A stretch of DNA of 44,205 nucleotides from the NCBI GenBank assembly GCA_937873135.1, contig CALMVQ010000209.1:1-44205 (forward strand), read 5' to 3'. The stretch is from an uncultured Scytonema sp. GTDB lineage: Bacteria; Cyanobacteriota; Cyanobacteriia; Cyanobacteriales; Nostocaceae. Position numbers and translations under genes: made by a program. Below the pieces are notes generated by a model. The model was not told the origin of the DNA. It made no database searches and saw nothing but the letters and a program-made list of their open reading frames with translations. Each line of letters begins with the position of its first letter. Position 1 is the stretch's first letter. Below, in pieces: positions 1 through 9,787 of this stretch.

Positions 1-1606
1 TGTTACCGATTTCTTGTTGAATGTTCAACGATTGTTGATGTTGTTCAGCAGCCTTTTGATATTGTCCCCAAGACCTGTAAACATCACCCATATTCAGCCG
101 AGCACTTGCTTCACACGCCCGATGACCAATTTCTGTGGCAATTTTTAGCCCCTGCTGATGTGATTCAATAGCCTTACGGTATTCTCCCAAAGATTCGTAA
201 ACATTGCCCAGATCAATCAAAGAACCAGCAACGCCTGCTTTGTTACCAATCTCTTGTTTAATTACCAACGACTGCTGATGTAATTCAAGAGCTTTGTGGT
301 ATTCTCCCAAAGATTCGTAAACATTGCCTAAACTACTCAAACAAGCAGCAATACCTGCTTTGTCACCAATCTCTTGTGTAATTATTAACAACTGCTGATG
401 TAATTCAAGAGTTTCGTGGTATTCTCCCAAAGATTGGTAAATATTGCCTAGATTTATCAGTGCATTGACTTTCCATTGCCGATGACCAGTTTCTTTTGCA
501 ATCTCTAGTCCTTGCTGATAGTGATTAATAGCCTGCTGGTATTGTCCCAAATTTTGGTAAACAATGCCCAAATTAATCAAACAAGCAGCAGCACCAGATT
601 TGTCACCAATTTCTTGCTTAATGGCTAGTGCTCGCTGATGATATTCAATAGCTTTGTAGTATTCTCCTAATCTACTATAAACAATGGCTAAACTATTCAA
701 TGGATTACTAACTCCTGCATTGTCACCAATTTCTTGCTTAATGGCTAGCGCTCGCTGATGATATTCAATAGCTTTGTAGTATTCTCCTAAAGATTGGTAA
801 ACACTACCTAAACCACTTAAACAAGCAGCAATACCTGCTTTGTCACCAGTCTCTTGATTAATAACTAATGACTGTTCGTGGTATGCAATAGCTTGCTGGT
901 ATTGTCCCAAAAAGTCATAGACAATACCCAAGTTACCTAGTACATTTGCTTCTGTTTGCCGATGAGCGATCGCCTTGGCAATTTCTAATCCTTGCTGATA
1001 ATATTCAATAGCCTTTTGATATTGTCCCAAGGAGCAGTGAGCATTGGCAAGACTATTCAAAGAATCAGCTACGCCATCTTTGTCACCAATCTCTTCTTGA
1101 AGAAACAATGACTGCTGATGGTATTTAAGAGCTTTTTGGTATTGTCCTAAAGATTGGAAAATAACCCCCAGATTTGCTAATGCATTCGCCTGCCATTGCC
1201 GATGTTCAGCTTCTATTGCAATCTTTAATCCTTGTTGATAGTATTCAATAGCTGGTTGGTATTGTGTCAAAGATTGGTAAATATTACCAAGATTAATCAA
1301 AGTACCAGCAACCCCTACTCTATCACCAATCTCTTGTTTAATGTTCAATGACTGCTGATGGTATTCAATCGCTTGCTCATATTGTCTCAAAGCTCGGTAA
1401 ACAAAGCCTAGACGCTCCAATGAATTTGCTTCTTCCTGCCGAGCATTGAATTTTTCAACTGTACCTTTCTCTGCTTGAGCAGCTATTTCTCTAAAAATAA
1501 CTAAAGCCTGTTGAAAGGTCTTTAAAGCTTCTGTAAATTGACCTCGGTTATATTGTGGAATACCTATTTGATATAATAACCGTAGCGCTTCATCTCTTTG
1601 GAACAT
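1..1606 (-). CDS. TPR array protein, 3' end outside the window
   Basis: The minus strand is open from an ATG at 1606 to the window edge, about 535 codons, starting MFQRDEALRLLYQIGIPQYN. After a short helical leader the protein is an array of about 13 tetratricopeptide units with a 40-residue (120-base) period. Each unit carries a core like LGNVYESLGEYHKALELHQQ followed by an EIGDKAG-type turn. TPR arrays of this kind are protein-binding scaffolds, and in cyanobacteria they often precede a CHAT or other effector domain. The C-terminal part that would show an effector is not in the window. Adjacent units are very similar in DNA (601-670 and 721-790 differ at one base), which points to recent repeat duplication. 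No signal peptide or membrane segment is visible. The family is secure, the function is not. Confidence 0.9.
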   Translation of the reverse strand, partial: MFQRDEALRLLYQIGIPQYNRGQFTEALKTFQQALVIFREIAAQAEKGTVEKFNARQEEANSLERLGFVYRALRQYEQAIEYHQQSLNIKQEIGDRVGVAGTLINLGNIYQSLTQYQPAIEYYQQGLKIAIEAEHRQWQANALANLGVIFQSLGQYQKALKYHQQSLFLQEEIGDKDGVADSLNSLANAHCSLGQYQKAIEYYQQGLEIAKAIAHRQTEANVLGNLGIVYDFLGQYQQAIAYHEQSLVINQETGDKAGIAACLSGLGSVYQSLGEYYKAIEYHQRALAIKQEIGDNAGVSNPLNSLAIVYSRLGEYYKAIEYHQRALAIKQEIGDKSGAAACLINLGIVYQNLGQYQQAINHYQQGLEIAKETGHRQWKVNALINLGNIYQSLGEYHETLELHQQLLIITQEIGDKAGIAACLSSLGNVYESLGEYHKALELHQQSLVIKQEIGNKAGVAGSLIDLGNVYESLGEYRKAIESHQQGLKIATEIGHRACEASARLNMGDVYRSWGQYQKAAEQHQQSLNIQQEIGN

Positions 1607-2371
1607 ATCGATAAAAACTCTAGCTGATAGGTTGTTTATAAATAAAATCTCGAATCACTTCTGTCAAAGGCATCCGAAACTACTGCTTCTGCCTTATTAT
1701 GAGATTCGGAACGTAGTTGTTCTAGCGCCGTCGCCGTTAACAGAAGGCGCTGGCTGTAAGATTAGAACTGTCGTTGAATTGGAGCTTGTAATGGTTCTTT
1801 ACGGAGTTGTTCTAATCAACATTGCTACCTAATTCGTGGGAAAATGATCCACGGAACTGAGGTTGGGGATAACCTAACTTTGTGCCTCTAAGAATAATCC
1901 TAACATGGCTCCCTTGATTTTCTTGTTGGTAAATTGAAGGCATCAATGACAGGAGGGTGTAAACGCGCATTTTGGGCGTGGGCAAGAATTGAAACCATGT
2001 TTCAAGCTTAATTTGGATATATTTCAACGCCCTTTTTCTCACCTGCTTGGACATTTCTACAAATCGAGTTACTCCCGTTATTAACGATCGCATACGCCTA
2101 CGACATTGCTACTGGGAACATCACGCCTTCACAAAACCTTGCATTGCATTTCTATGTTAAGTACGTAGTTTAATTATTTTAAAAGTAATTTTAATTACTT
2201 TTTTATCCATAAACTTTTTAAATATTTTAATGTTATATTTTTTTGGACTTTGGACAAATTTGAAGTGTTAGCGTAAATTTTGGGCGAACAAAAAACTAGG
2301 CATCATAAATTACCCCAGTTATTTTACGCTCCTGAGTTAAATTGAGCTAAACCCCTAAAGGCTAAGAAAAT
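1607..2371. other. Gene-free stretch with a possible transposase relic
   Basis: No convincing intact gene is present. On the minus strand 1812-2093 is open for 93 codons and contains a basic helical stretch (RKRALKYIQIKLETWFQFL) followed by sequence that loses protein character. It could be the N-terminal relic of a transposase, but I cannot assign a family with confidence. The stretch 2160-2260 is strongly AT-rich. The 3' part borders the transposase pseudogene that follows. Confidence 0.3.
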
Positions 2372-3067
2372 TTACGCTGCTTTTTGTTTATTAGGTGTTG
2401 ATTTTGACGGCTTTTTGACAACAGGATGCGCGCGTTCGTTGCGTTTGAACCTGACCCTGAACTCGACCAATTGAATTTCCTCGGGTTTTGGGAGAACGGG
2501 CGGGTGTACCAATCTCTGAAATAATTCGAGCGAAAATCTCGTTGCACCAGACTTGGAGTTACAATCTTATAATTTTTTTGTTCTAAATAACGCTCCCACG
2601 GTCTGGGTAAGTGTGAGGCTAACTCCCTTGCAGCCCACAACTGTACGTAAGCTAGCATTACTAATCGTATCCAATTTTCTTCGTGTTCGACCGAAGGAGT
2701 TTGAAACTCCGTCATCAACAAACGTTGTTTTCCAAATCTTAGCATGTGTTCAATATCAAACCGTTGTCTATAGCAAGGGTTCGCAACCGTAGGTGAAATT
2801 TCTTCACGTTGGTTGCCCATGACAATTAACCACATGGGCTTCCAGAGAGATTGGTTGGTATCGTCAGTTACATTAATCCTGAGAAGGGTGAAGGGATGAT
2901 TATACATTTTTTGGTGTTTGCTTCCCCTCATTAACATTTGATACCAAGCTTGTATAGTTACGTTTAAAACACGACCCTTACAAGTTGTCTGCACTATAAG
3001 TGATGTTTCGTCGCTTGTGTGCCATGTTTCGGCGTTACCTAAATCAAACCGCTCACCGTATTTTTTT
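2372..3067 (-). pseudogene. DDE-type transposase C-terminal remnant, frameshifted
   Basis: The minus strand encodes the C-terminal part of a cyanobacterial DDE transposase. Readable blocks in order are YGERFDLGNAETWHT, WKPMWLIVMGNQREE, the block YRQRFDIEHMLRFGKQRLLM, and LWAARELASHLPRPWERYL. The N-terminal catalytic part is missing: the reading frame runs into a 104-base repeat at 3068 and soon meets a stop. Two frameshifts can be placed near the C-terminus. Near 2528 the frame changes after VQRDF so that ARIISEIGTPARSPKTRGNS is recovered. Near 2445 a further change restores the basic tail ending NKQKAA and the stop at 2372. I take it for a dead 3' fragment, probably cut by the neighbouring insertion or rearrangement. 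The exact IS family is uncertain. Confidence 0.75.
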
Positions 3068-3171
3068 CTGTACGTTCGCTCATTTTTAGAGTCGAAGAGG
3101 AATTAATGCCTTGAAGGGAAAGGAATAGGGCGATCGGCAATAGTAGCAAGATTTTTTGGTAGTCTGTAAGA
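3068..3171. repeat. Left copy of a 104-base inverted repeat
   Basis: The reverse complement of this segment matches 5305-5408 over the full 104 bases. I count four mismatches, all in one ten-base patch, and the inner 80 bases are identical. It starts CTGTACGTTCGCTCATT and ends AGTCTGTAAGA. The two copies bracket the IS1634-type pseudogene. At this length it is far longer than a normal IS1634 terminal repeat. The copy is joined directly to the transposase remnant at 3067. Confidence 0.85.
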
Positions 3172-3547
3172 TATGTTGTGGAGAGGAATCTGCGTATAGC
3201 GGTCAGAGAAGAGGTAAAAATAAATTCTCTTGTTCATCAAAGTCCAAGGAAACAACTTGATTGTGGATCTGCGCCGTGGTGATACCGTGTAATACTTGGA
3301 TGAACATTGAGATTCGCGGTGTAAGGCACGGTTAATTCAAGCCAAAACTTCCATGTAATACACGGAAGACCACAGGTACTTAGAGGTTTGACCCCATCTG
3401 AGGCTTTTGCGTGTAAAACATGGGATGGAAGCGCTGTTCAGGTTAACCTTACGGTGTAATACACCGAGGAGAGAAATGTTGAAACGGAATATTCAAGACA
3501 ATGATTATCGCTCCTCAGAGATTATGCGCGCTTTCTGGGAGAGGTAA
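3172..3547. other. Non-coding stretch with five related small hairpins
   Basis: No gene is seen. The stretch holds a series of short imperfect palindromes built around GTGTAATAC, at 3283-3300, 3315-3331, 3348-3368, 3410-3426 and 3452-3466. The last, CGGTGTAATACACCG, has a 6-bp stem and 3-base loop. The third, 3348-3368, pairs CTTCC with GGAAG. The spacing between them is about 32 to 60 bases. It may be the non-coding end of a mobile element or a structured RNA. Nothing in the sequence decides between these. Confidence 0.5.
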
Positions 3548-5277
3548 TTATGTCAAGCAATGCACGGAATCTAGCTGATAAAGGGCAAAAGGCATTTTCA
3601 TCAAGGAAAGAATTTGTTTTTGCACGGAAGACAGAGGTGTAACGAAGATGGTAGAATCAGGGAGAAAATAGAGAGTTAAATTACAAAAAGCCTGAAGCAT
3701 TTTCTCAGCAGATGGACGATTAGTTTTTCGCTTTGGATTACCATCATAAAGACCAGCCAAAGATTGTTGCGTTTGCTGAAGAGCCTGCTGTACCACAAAC
3801 TCCATTACTGTAAATACAAAGCATCGCTATGTTCAAAACAAACATCAAACCTGTGATTCGATCTTGATTTTGGAAGTAAATGGGTAGGGCTGGCAAAGAA
3901 CCTCTTTTAAAACGATGAAAACCGCGCTCTAAAAGCCATTCATCCCTGTAATACATTACAGCTTGTGGTAAACTTAGGTGAGCGACATTGGCATTAGTAA
4001 CATACAATCGCCACCCTGCCAAGGTTTCTGCCTCCTTAATCGCAGTATCAATCTGCTCGATATGAAGTTGAAGAGATATCTTAGTCACGAACTCAGTCGG
4101 AGAATTTTTTGATGGTCGTCCCCGTCCGACATAGCCTCTTTGTTTGGTAACAACTTCTGTAATCATTGTAGAGAAGAAATCGTTAACACGATAGCGCTTG
4201 AGAATGTTTTCTACTTTATGGGTGAGTTGCTCCTGATCCACTCCCGGTTTCGCTGCTAATTTCTTGAGAGCAGTTATAGCAGTCAAGATGCGTTGCTGTT
4301 GACCGCGTATGGTAGATGCTGCAAGGGTTTGGGAATAAACTACCAAGTAACGTTCGTGCCAACGTACCCACTTGTCGGTTTCTGAATTTAACCAAAACTT
4401 GCCTAACTCCACTTCAAAACCCTTTCCCACGGCTGGTTCAAGTTCATCTTGTCGTGGTAAACGAATGGACACAGTCTCAGCAGGTGGGGAGAGTACCCAT
4501 TGCCTTAGTTGTTGGGGATGCTGCCCACTCATGGGTACAGGAACGCAGTAAATACCTCCATTTGCTGCAATTTGAGCGCGGGTTGCAATTGACCCTGCTT
4601 TGCAATCGGCTTCGGATGACAAACTTTTTGTGCCCAATCACTTTTACCATTTGTTGCCATGTTGGTAAATATAATGGGTCATCTGCTCCATTACCAGCAA
4701 GAGTGGCGCTGACCAACGGCATTCCCATTGGGTCTAGGGTAGCTACTAATTGACGGTACTGCAATAAGTCTGGGCGAAAGTCTTTGGAATAGCCATAACG
4801 CAGTAAATTTTCTTCTGATGATTCCTCTTCTCTGTGTTGATGATTTACGCTAAAACTACTTGTATCCGCTCGTGCCACTTCTGTCGGTAATTCGTAGGCA
4901 CGAATCAGATGTCGTCCTAACTTTACTTCTATTTCCTGTCTTGCCTCTGACTGCTTACCTAACTCTTCAACGACCCTTGCCAATCGGTCATCACTGGCAT
5001 CTTTTTCCTTGATCGACCACCCCGTACTTAACTCTAAAATCTCTCGGTGTCCTTCTACCCATCCTTCTACTGCACACAACCGATGATCTGACTGGGTAAT
5101 TATATATGTCAATAACAATACACTCAATTGTCCATAGCTTAGACCTTGGTAATTTCCATGAGGTGGACTCAGCTTTTGGTCAATCCACTCTTGCATCTCC
5201 ATCTGTTTGAGCCATTCCACTATCACAGGAATGTCATCAATCCGCTCCGAATAAATTTTTACCTCTTTACTTGTCAC
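3548..5277 (-). pseudogene. IS1634-family transposase, two frameshifts
   Basis: Three minus-strand frames join into one protein of about 576 residues, the usual size for this family. The first frame (5277 to about 4620, GTG start) gives the N-terminal region beginning MTSKEVKIYSERIDDIPV and including SDHRLCAVEGWVEGH. Near 4618 one extra base shifts the frame after HKKFVI, and the second frame continues ADCKAGSIATRAQIAANGG, the equivalent of the family's conserved GDCKM-type block. It then runs through a central region with YYRDEWLLERGFHRFKRG. A second shift near 3813 leads to the last 80 residues, ending at 3548. A DDE transposase of this kind catalyses cut-and-paste insertion. With two frameshifts it should be inactive unless supplied in trans. 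Confidence 0.88.
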
Positions 5278-5304
5278 TATACGTACGCCCCCTGCATTCT
5301 TATG

Positions 5305-5408
5305 TCTTACAGACTACCGGAAAATAGTGCTACTATTGCCGATCGCCCTATTCCTTTCCCTTCAAGGCATTAATTCCTCTTCGACTCTAAAAATGAGCGA
5401 ACGTACAG
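5305..5408. repeat. Right copy of the 104-base inverted repeat
   Basis: This is the partner of 3068-3171 in opposite orientation, starting TCTTACAGACTACC and ending GCGAACGTACAG. It begins only 28 bases upstream of the IS1634-type transposase start at 5277. I see no obvious direct target duplication outside the pair. The 150 bases that follow (5409-5567) contain no gene I can recognise. Confidence 0.85.
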
Positions 5409-5567
5409 TTATCAATAAAGTAGATTGCAAATGCCTGCTCATTAACCAAGCAATCTTACTCAAACACCAAGGCGAACGCATCGTAACTATTGCTAATATT
5501 GGTAAAATACTAAGTAATCTTCTGGCGGTTCGAGAGGTGCTAGCTTTGCCACCCTAGTTTATTACAC

Positions 5568-8500
5568 TTACCCATTTTTGTTTGTCTCTAGTTCACATTC
5601 AATCGCCCCTAGGGTTTTGAGAGTGGAAATTGTCGCCTCCGTCAACCCAGTAACGTTGGCGATATTCATACCCTCGTAAAGTCTTTTGCTTCTTAGCATT
5701 TTTATACTCTCACCAGTTGAGACATCCCAAATTCTCAACGTCTCATCTTCACTACTACTTATTAGATTCTGCCCACTGAGATTAAAGGTTACTGATAAAA
5801 CTCGTTGACTATGACCTCGTAAAGTTTTGAGGCACTTACCATTAGAGATATCCCATAGCTTTATTGTATGATCTCCACTACCACTACTTAAGATTCGCCC
5901 GTCGGAACTAAAGATCGTCGAGCAAACCCAACCTATATGTCCAAGCAATGTTCTCAAACACTGTCCATTGGAAACATCCCATAGCTTTATTGTATGATCT
6001 CCACTACCACTACTTAAAATTTGTCCGTCAGGGCTAAAAGCAATTGACCAGACCCAGCCCATATGTCCTAGTATAGTTCTTAAGCATTTACCATCCGAGA
6101 CATCCCAGCAACGTACTGTATGGTCATGACCGCCACTAGCTAAAGTTAGACCATCTGGACTAAAAGCGACTGATAAAACTCCGTGATTTTCTTGATATAT
6201 AGTTCTCAAGCACTTACCAGTCAAAACATTCCATAGCTTGATTGTATAGTCATGGCTACCACTAGCCAAAGTTAGACCATCTGGACTAAACGCAACTGAC
6301 CAAACACAGTTTGTATGTCCAAGCAATTTTCTCACGCATTTACCAGTTTTAACATCCCATATTTTTACCGTTTTGTCTTCACTAGCACTTGCTAGCATTT
6401 GACCATCTGGACTGAAGGCTAATGATGTAATCTCATTAATATGTCCGACAAAAGTTTTGAAGTTTTGACCAGTGTTGATGTCCCACAGTTTCACGTTTCG
6501 ATTACTGCTACTAGCCAAGATATTACCTTCGGGGCTAGAGACAATTGACCAGATCCTAGTGGTATATCCTTGTATAGTTTTTATACACTGACCAGTGTTT
6601 ACATCCCATAGTCTTAACGATTGGTCATCACTTCCACTGGCGAGGATATTACCTTGAGGGCTGAAGTCAACTGCTCGAACGATATTACTATGTCCTGGCA
6701 AAGTCTTGAGACACTCACCGTGACTGACATTCCACAGCTTTACCATCCGATCCCAACTACCAGTTGCTAAGGTTTGCCCATCCCGACTGAATGCAACTGA
6801 TATCACCCAACCAGAGTGACCTTGCAAAGTTCTCAAACATTCACCAGTGTTAACATTCCATAATTTCACCGTTTTATCGCCACTAGCGCTAGCAAGTATA
6901 CGTCCATTTGGGCTAATAGCAGCAGACCAGATCCCTTCATCGTGTCCGTACAAAGTTCTCAAGCATTGCCCAGTACTCACGTCCCACAACCTCAGTGTTT
7001 TGTCCACACCAGCACTAGCTAATATTTTGTCGTCAGGACTAAAAACGACTGCTCGAACCATATTCTCATGTCCAAGCAAAGTCTTTAGGCACTGACGAGT
7101 ATTGACATCCCATATCTTGATCGTCTTGTCATCACTAGCACTGATCAGCACTTGCCCATCTGAACTAAAAGCAAGTGACCATATTCCCTTGGAATGTCCC
7201 TGCAATGTATCAAGACATTGGCCAGTTATGACATTCCAAAGCTTGATTGTTTGGTCTTCACTGCCACTGGCAAGGATACTACTATCAGGACTAAAGGCAA
7301 TTGATGTTACCCAATCAGTATGACCTCTAAAAATATTTAACTGTCTCCAATCACTCACTTGGTACAAGCGAATCTCACCATTTATATCCCCCTCAGCTAG
7401 AAATTGTTGATTGGGGCTAAATCCTAACGCCAAAATGCCACGGAAGGTTTCAGCAAAGACAGACTTAGCTAAATTAGCATAAGCAAAATTTACATTGTGC
7501 AGATTTACATTACGCAAATCTGCTTGCCAAACAGTGAGATACGAAAAATCATATTTACTTAGGTCTGCCTTCAAATAACAAAGCAAATTCAGAATGTTTC
7601 CTGGTGCATAACTTTGTTGTTGCGGAAATGTCTCTCGCAGCGTTAACAAAATTTTTCTAAGTTGATTATCTAGGTTTTTCTGAATGCCGAAACTCTTTAA
7701 CAATCCATCTATAATTGGCTGAAGAATAAGACGAATTTGAATATCCCTGATATAGTCTTTGGCTGTGGCTTTTATTAAAGCATAATTCTTGAACACATCA
7801 AGATTATGATTGGTAATTTCTAACCAAACCTGTTGTACTAATTCATTAGTTATATACTCCATAACTACAGGTTGTAAGGTAAATAATCCAGAGCTTTTCT
7901 CAATCAGGGAGCGTCTCATCAAAGATTGCAGAGCTTCTAGCAATTTGTATGGCAATACTATTGATACTATGTCATCCTGCAATTCTGATAATGAAGTTGG
8001 CTCACGGTTAATTGCTAGCCAGTACATTATCTCCTTTTCTAAATTCGATAAACGCGAAAATTGTTGGTTTAAAAGTTCGCGAATATCACCCAACACAGCT
8101 ACATTTTGTTTAAAATACTCGGAAATATTACCATGAAAAATCTCTAAAATTGTTGTGGCAACTATCTTCAAGGCTAAGGCATTACCTGCATAACACTCAA
8201 TTACTGATGTCAATTCTGACTCAGACGCACGCAACTTATAATTTTCAAAGATTTTTTGCCCATCCACCACATTTAAACCGTTCAGTTGTAATGAACGAAC
8301 TGGTAGTGCTCTTCCTTCAAGAAACGCTACTTCTTTCGGTTTTTCTCGTGAAGTTAATACTACACAGCTAGTATGGGGATCTTCTCCTAAAAGCCTGATA
8401 AGTTGGCCATACTCCTCATAACCTTCTCGATAGCTTCCAGCAATAGTGCCACTTTGTAGAATTGTTTCAGCATTGTCGAGAATAATAAGACACCTTGAAG

Positions 8501-9179
8501 AGCGCAAATAATCAATCAGTCGCAAGATTCTGCTGTTTACGCTGTTTGGTAAATCAGCTTCTAAAACCCGATCTGCGGACAAAAATTGAATTAAGTTAGC
8601 CAAAAGCTCAAAAAGTGGTGGGGCATTGTAGAGCGATCGCCATATAAAGTAGTCAAACTGCCCTTGAACTTGTTGCGCTAGCTTTGCAGCCAGAGTTGTT
8701 TTCCCAATTCCCCCCATTCCCAACAGTGCTACCAGTCGGCAACGCTCCTCTATCAACCACTGCTTGAGTGTGTTGAGTTCTACTGTGCGTCCGTAGAACA
8801 TAGAGACATTGATCGCTTCTCCCCAGTCTGCACCCCTTTCAAGGGGGGAAAGAGGGGGGTTTGGATAATGGAAGTAATTCTCTAGAGTTCCCCCCGCTCC
8901 CTCTGCCCTCCTAGATTTGCGCCATCGCCGCTCTAGAGCAGAGTGAAAGTTGCTTTTGCTGACTTTCTCACCTAGTGCTTCGGTAAGCAACTTCCAAAGT
9001 TCCGGACCAACATGTCGCTTCACATATGCCACCGAGTAACTAGCTTCAGAAGCGATTTGCTCGTAGGTGAGATTCTCCCAAGAGCCTTTGAGGATAGCAA
9101 TTTCTACTTTACTCAGCCTTCTTCCTACGTTCACGAACACTGCTTCATCAGCAACTTCCAACGCTTCTTCAACGTTCAT
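5568..9179 (-). CDS. HTH / NB-ARC / pentapeptide / 14x WD40 STAND protein
   Basis: The protein has 1203 residues with an ATG at 9179. Residues 1-85 form a helix-turn-helix-like domain of the kind found at the N-terminus of cyanobacterial STAND and vWA-MoxR-associated proteins. Residues about 127-450 are an NB-ARC ATPase with Walker [10 protein letters not shown] (154-162), Walker B-type CLIILDNAE and the sensor-like block [10 protein letters not shown] short pentapeptide-like run ([20 protein letters not shown]) follows. Fourteen WD40 repeats of 42 residues come next, enough for two seven-bladed propellers, with a typical C-terminal tail [15 protein letters not shown]. Such proteins are thought to be signal-gated ATP switches whose propellers sense a ligand. 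No enzymatic effector is fused, so the HTH-like domain may recruit one. The linker at about residues 105-117 is encoded by a dispersed G/C-run repeat. A conserved upstream module lies at 9180-9290. Confidence 0.93.
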   Translation of the reverse strand: MNVEEALEVADEAVFVNVGRRLSKVEIAILKGSWENLTYEQIASEASYSVAYVKRHVGPELWKLLTEALGEKVSKSNFHSALERRWRKSRRAEGAGGTLENYFHYPNPPLSPLERGADWGEAINVSMFYGRTVELNTLKQWLIEERCRLVALLGMGGIGKTTLAAKLAQQVQGQFDYFIWRSLYNAPPLFELLANLIQFLSADRVLEADLPNSVNSRILRLIDYLRSSRCLIILDNAETILQSGTIAGSYREGYEEYGQLIRLLGEDPHTSCVVLTSREKPKEVAFLEGRALPVRSLQLNGLNVVDGQKIFENYKLRASESELTSVIECYAGNALALKIVATTILEIFHGNISEYFKQNVAVLGDIRELLNQQFSRLSNLEKEIMYWLAINREPTSLSELQDDIVSIVLPYKLLEALQSLMRRSLIEKSSGLFTLQPVVMEYITNELVQQVWLEITNHNLDVFKNYALIKATAKDYIRDIQIRLILQPIIDGLLKSFGIQKNLDNQLRKILLTLRETFPQQQSYAPGNILNLLCYLKADLSKYDFSYLTVWQADLRNVNLHNVNFAYANLAKSVFAETFRGILALGFSPNQQFLAEGDINGEIRLYQVSDWRQLNIFRGHTDWVTSIAFSPDSSILASGSEDQTIKLWNVITGQCLDTLQGHSKGIWSLAFSSDGQVLISASDDKTIKIWDVNTRQCLKTLLGHENMVRAVVFSPDDKILASAGVDKTLRLWDVSTGQCLRTLYGHDEGIWSAAISPNGRILASASGDKTVKLWNVNTGECLRTLQGHSGWVISVAFSRDGQTLATGSWDRMVKLWNVSHGECLKTLPGHSNIVRAVDFSPQGNILASGSDDQSLRLWDVNTGQCIKTIQGYTTRIWSIVSSPEGNILASSSNRNVKLWDINTGQNFKTFVGHINEITSLAFSPDGQMLASASEDKTVKIWDVKTGKCVRKLLGHTNCVWSVAFSPDGLTLASGSHDYTIKLWNVLTGKCLRTIYQENHGVLSVAFSPDGLTLASGGHDHTVRCWDVSDGKCLRTILGHMGWVWSIAFSPDGQILSSGSGDHTIKLWDVSNGQCLRTLLGHIGWVCSTIFSSDGRILSSGSGDHTIKLWDISNGKCLKTLRGHSQRVLSVTFNLSGQNLISSSEDETLRIWDVSTGESIKMLRSKRLYEGMNIANVTGLTEATISTLKTLGAIECELETNKNG

Positions 9180-9290
9180 AGGCTAATATTTGAGCTTATA
9201 TGTGAACTCTACCATATAAGTAAATTCGCTAGAACTTTACCGGAACTTTACTGTATCCATAATTAGAGGCGATCGCTCTACACTAGGTTT
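9180..9290 (-). promoter_or_regulatory. Upstream regulatory module of the WD40 STAND gene
   Basis: Read on the minus strand, the region has GGATACAG followed by the tandem motif TAAAGTTCCGGTAAAGTTC (at about 9233-9253). About 13 bases later comes TATATGGTAGAGTTC, and the ATG lies about 30 bases further on. The same arrangement occurs at 18841-18920, including TATATGGTGGAACTTC, and the first half occurs at 39742-39802. Recurrence upstream of unrelated sequence suggests a shared promoter or operator with two half sites ten bases apart, about one helical turn. The regulator is unknown. Confidence 0.55.
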
Positions 9291-9400
9291 ATTAGAAGTA
9301 AAGGACAATCGGCATGGGGCATGGGGAATAGTGTTTCTTTCATTTATAACGGGTGGCGCACCGCCGGTTGGGCGCTTTCAAGAAACACGACTTAATTCCA

Positions 9401-9490
9401 TCAACCCTTATTTTACAAGCATTCTGGCAAAAATCTCAGCTAGTTGAACAAGAACTTTATGGAATGTTAATTGCATATAATCTGCTCAGA
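9401..9490 (+). pseudogene. IS4-type transposase C-terminal scrap
   Basis: A plus-strand frame reads QLVEQELYGMLIAYNLLR, the hallmark C-terminal helix of IS4-family DDE transposases, which includes the conserved glutamate region. The surrounding frame has no further similarity and no upstream transposase part is present. The rest of 9291-9770 holds no gene I can recognise, apart from a GGCATGGGGCATGGGG low-complexity run at about 9311-9326. Confidence 0.6.
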
Positions 9491-9787
9491 ACCTGGAGTA
9501 TCCAGGGCAAGGCGCGTAAATCAATAAAACATGTTCTCCAACAAAACTTGACAACACGTCCGCTGCATGCGCGTATCCCGGCTGTACCCTACTGGAGCTG
9601 CTCTCAGAGGGACTGACCGATTAAGTTCAATAAATTGCAATGCAATTTTTCAAGCAACATTCCCCTCTCTGTCTGCTTCTTAAGTTGATCGTCCCTGGCT
9701 TGGTATTAGATTAGGAGTCTTATTTAACCTTTGCAAATTTTTTAGCAATCACCCCAATTAATAAGTAGAGATGTGGAGAAACCACTT

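Noticed and set aside
1-1560. Regular 120-base periodic repeats that could suggest a CRISPR-like array or satellite
   Set aside because: The period is an exact codon multiple and the minus strand reads as a continuous TPR protein.
5327-5557. Plus-strand frame of 76 codons after the right 104-base repeat
   Set aside because: Its first part is the inverted repeat itself and the rest has no recognisable family or ribosome site.
6847-7323. Plus-strand open frames inside the WD40 gene
   Set aside because: They are the mirror of WD40 repeat codons and repeat with the same period, so they are not independent genes.
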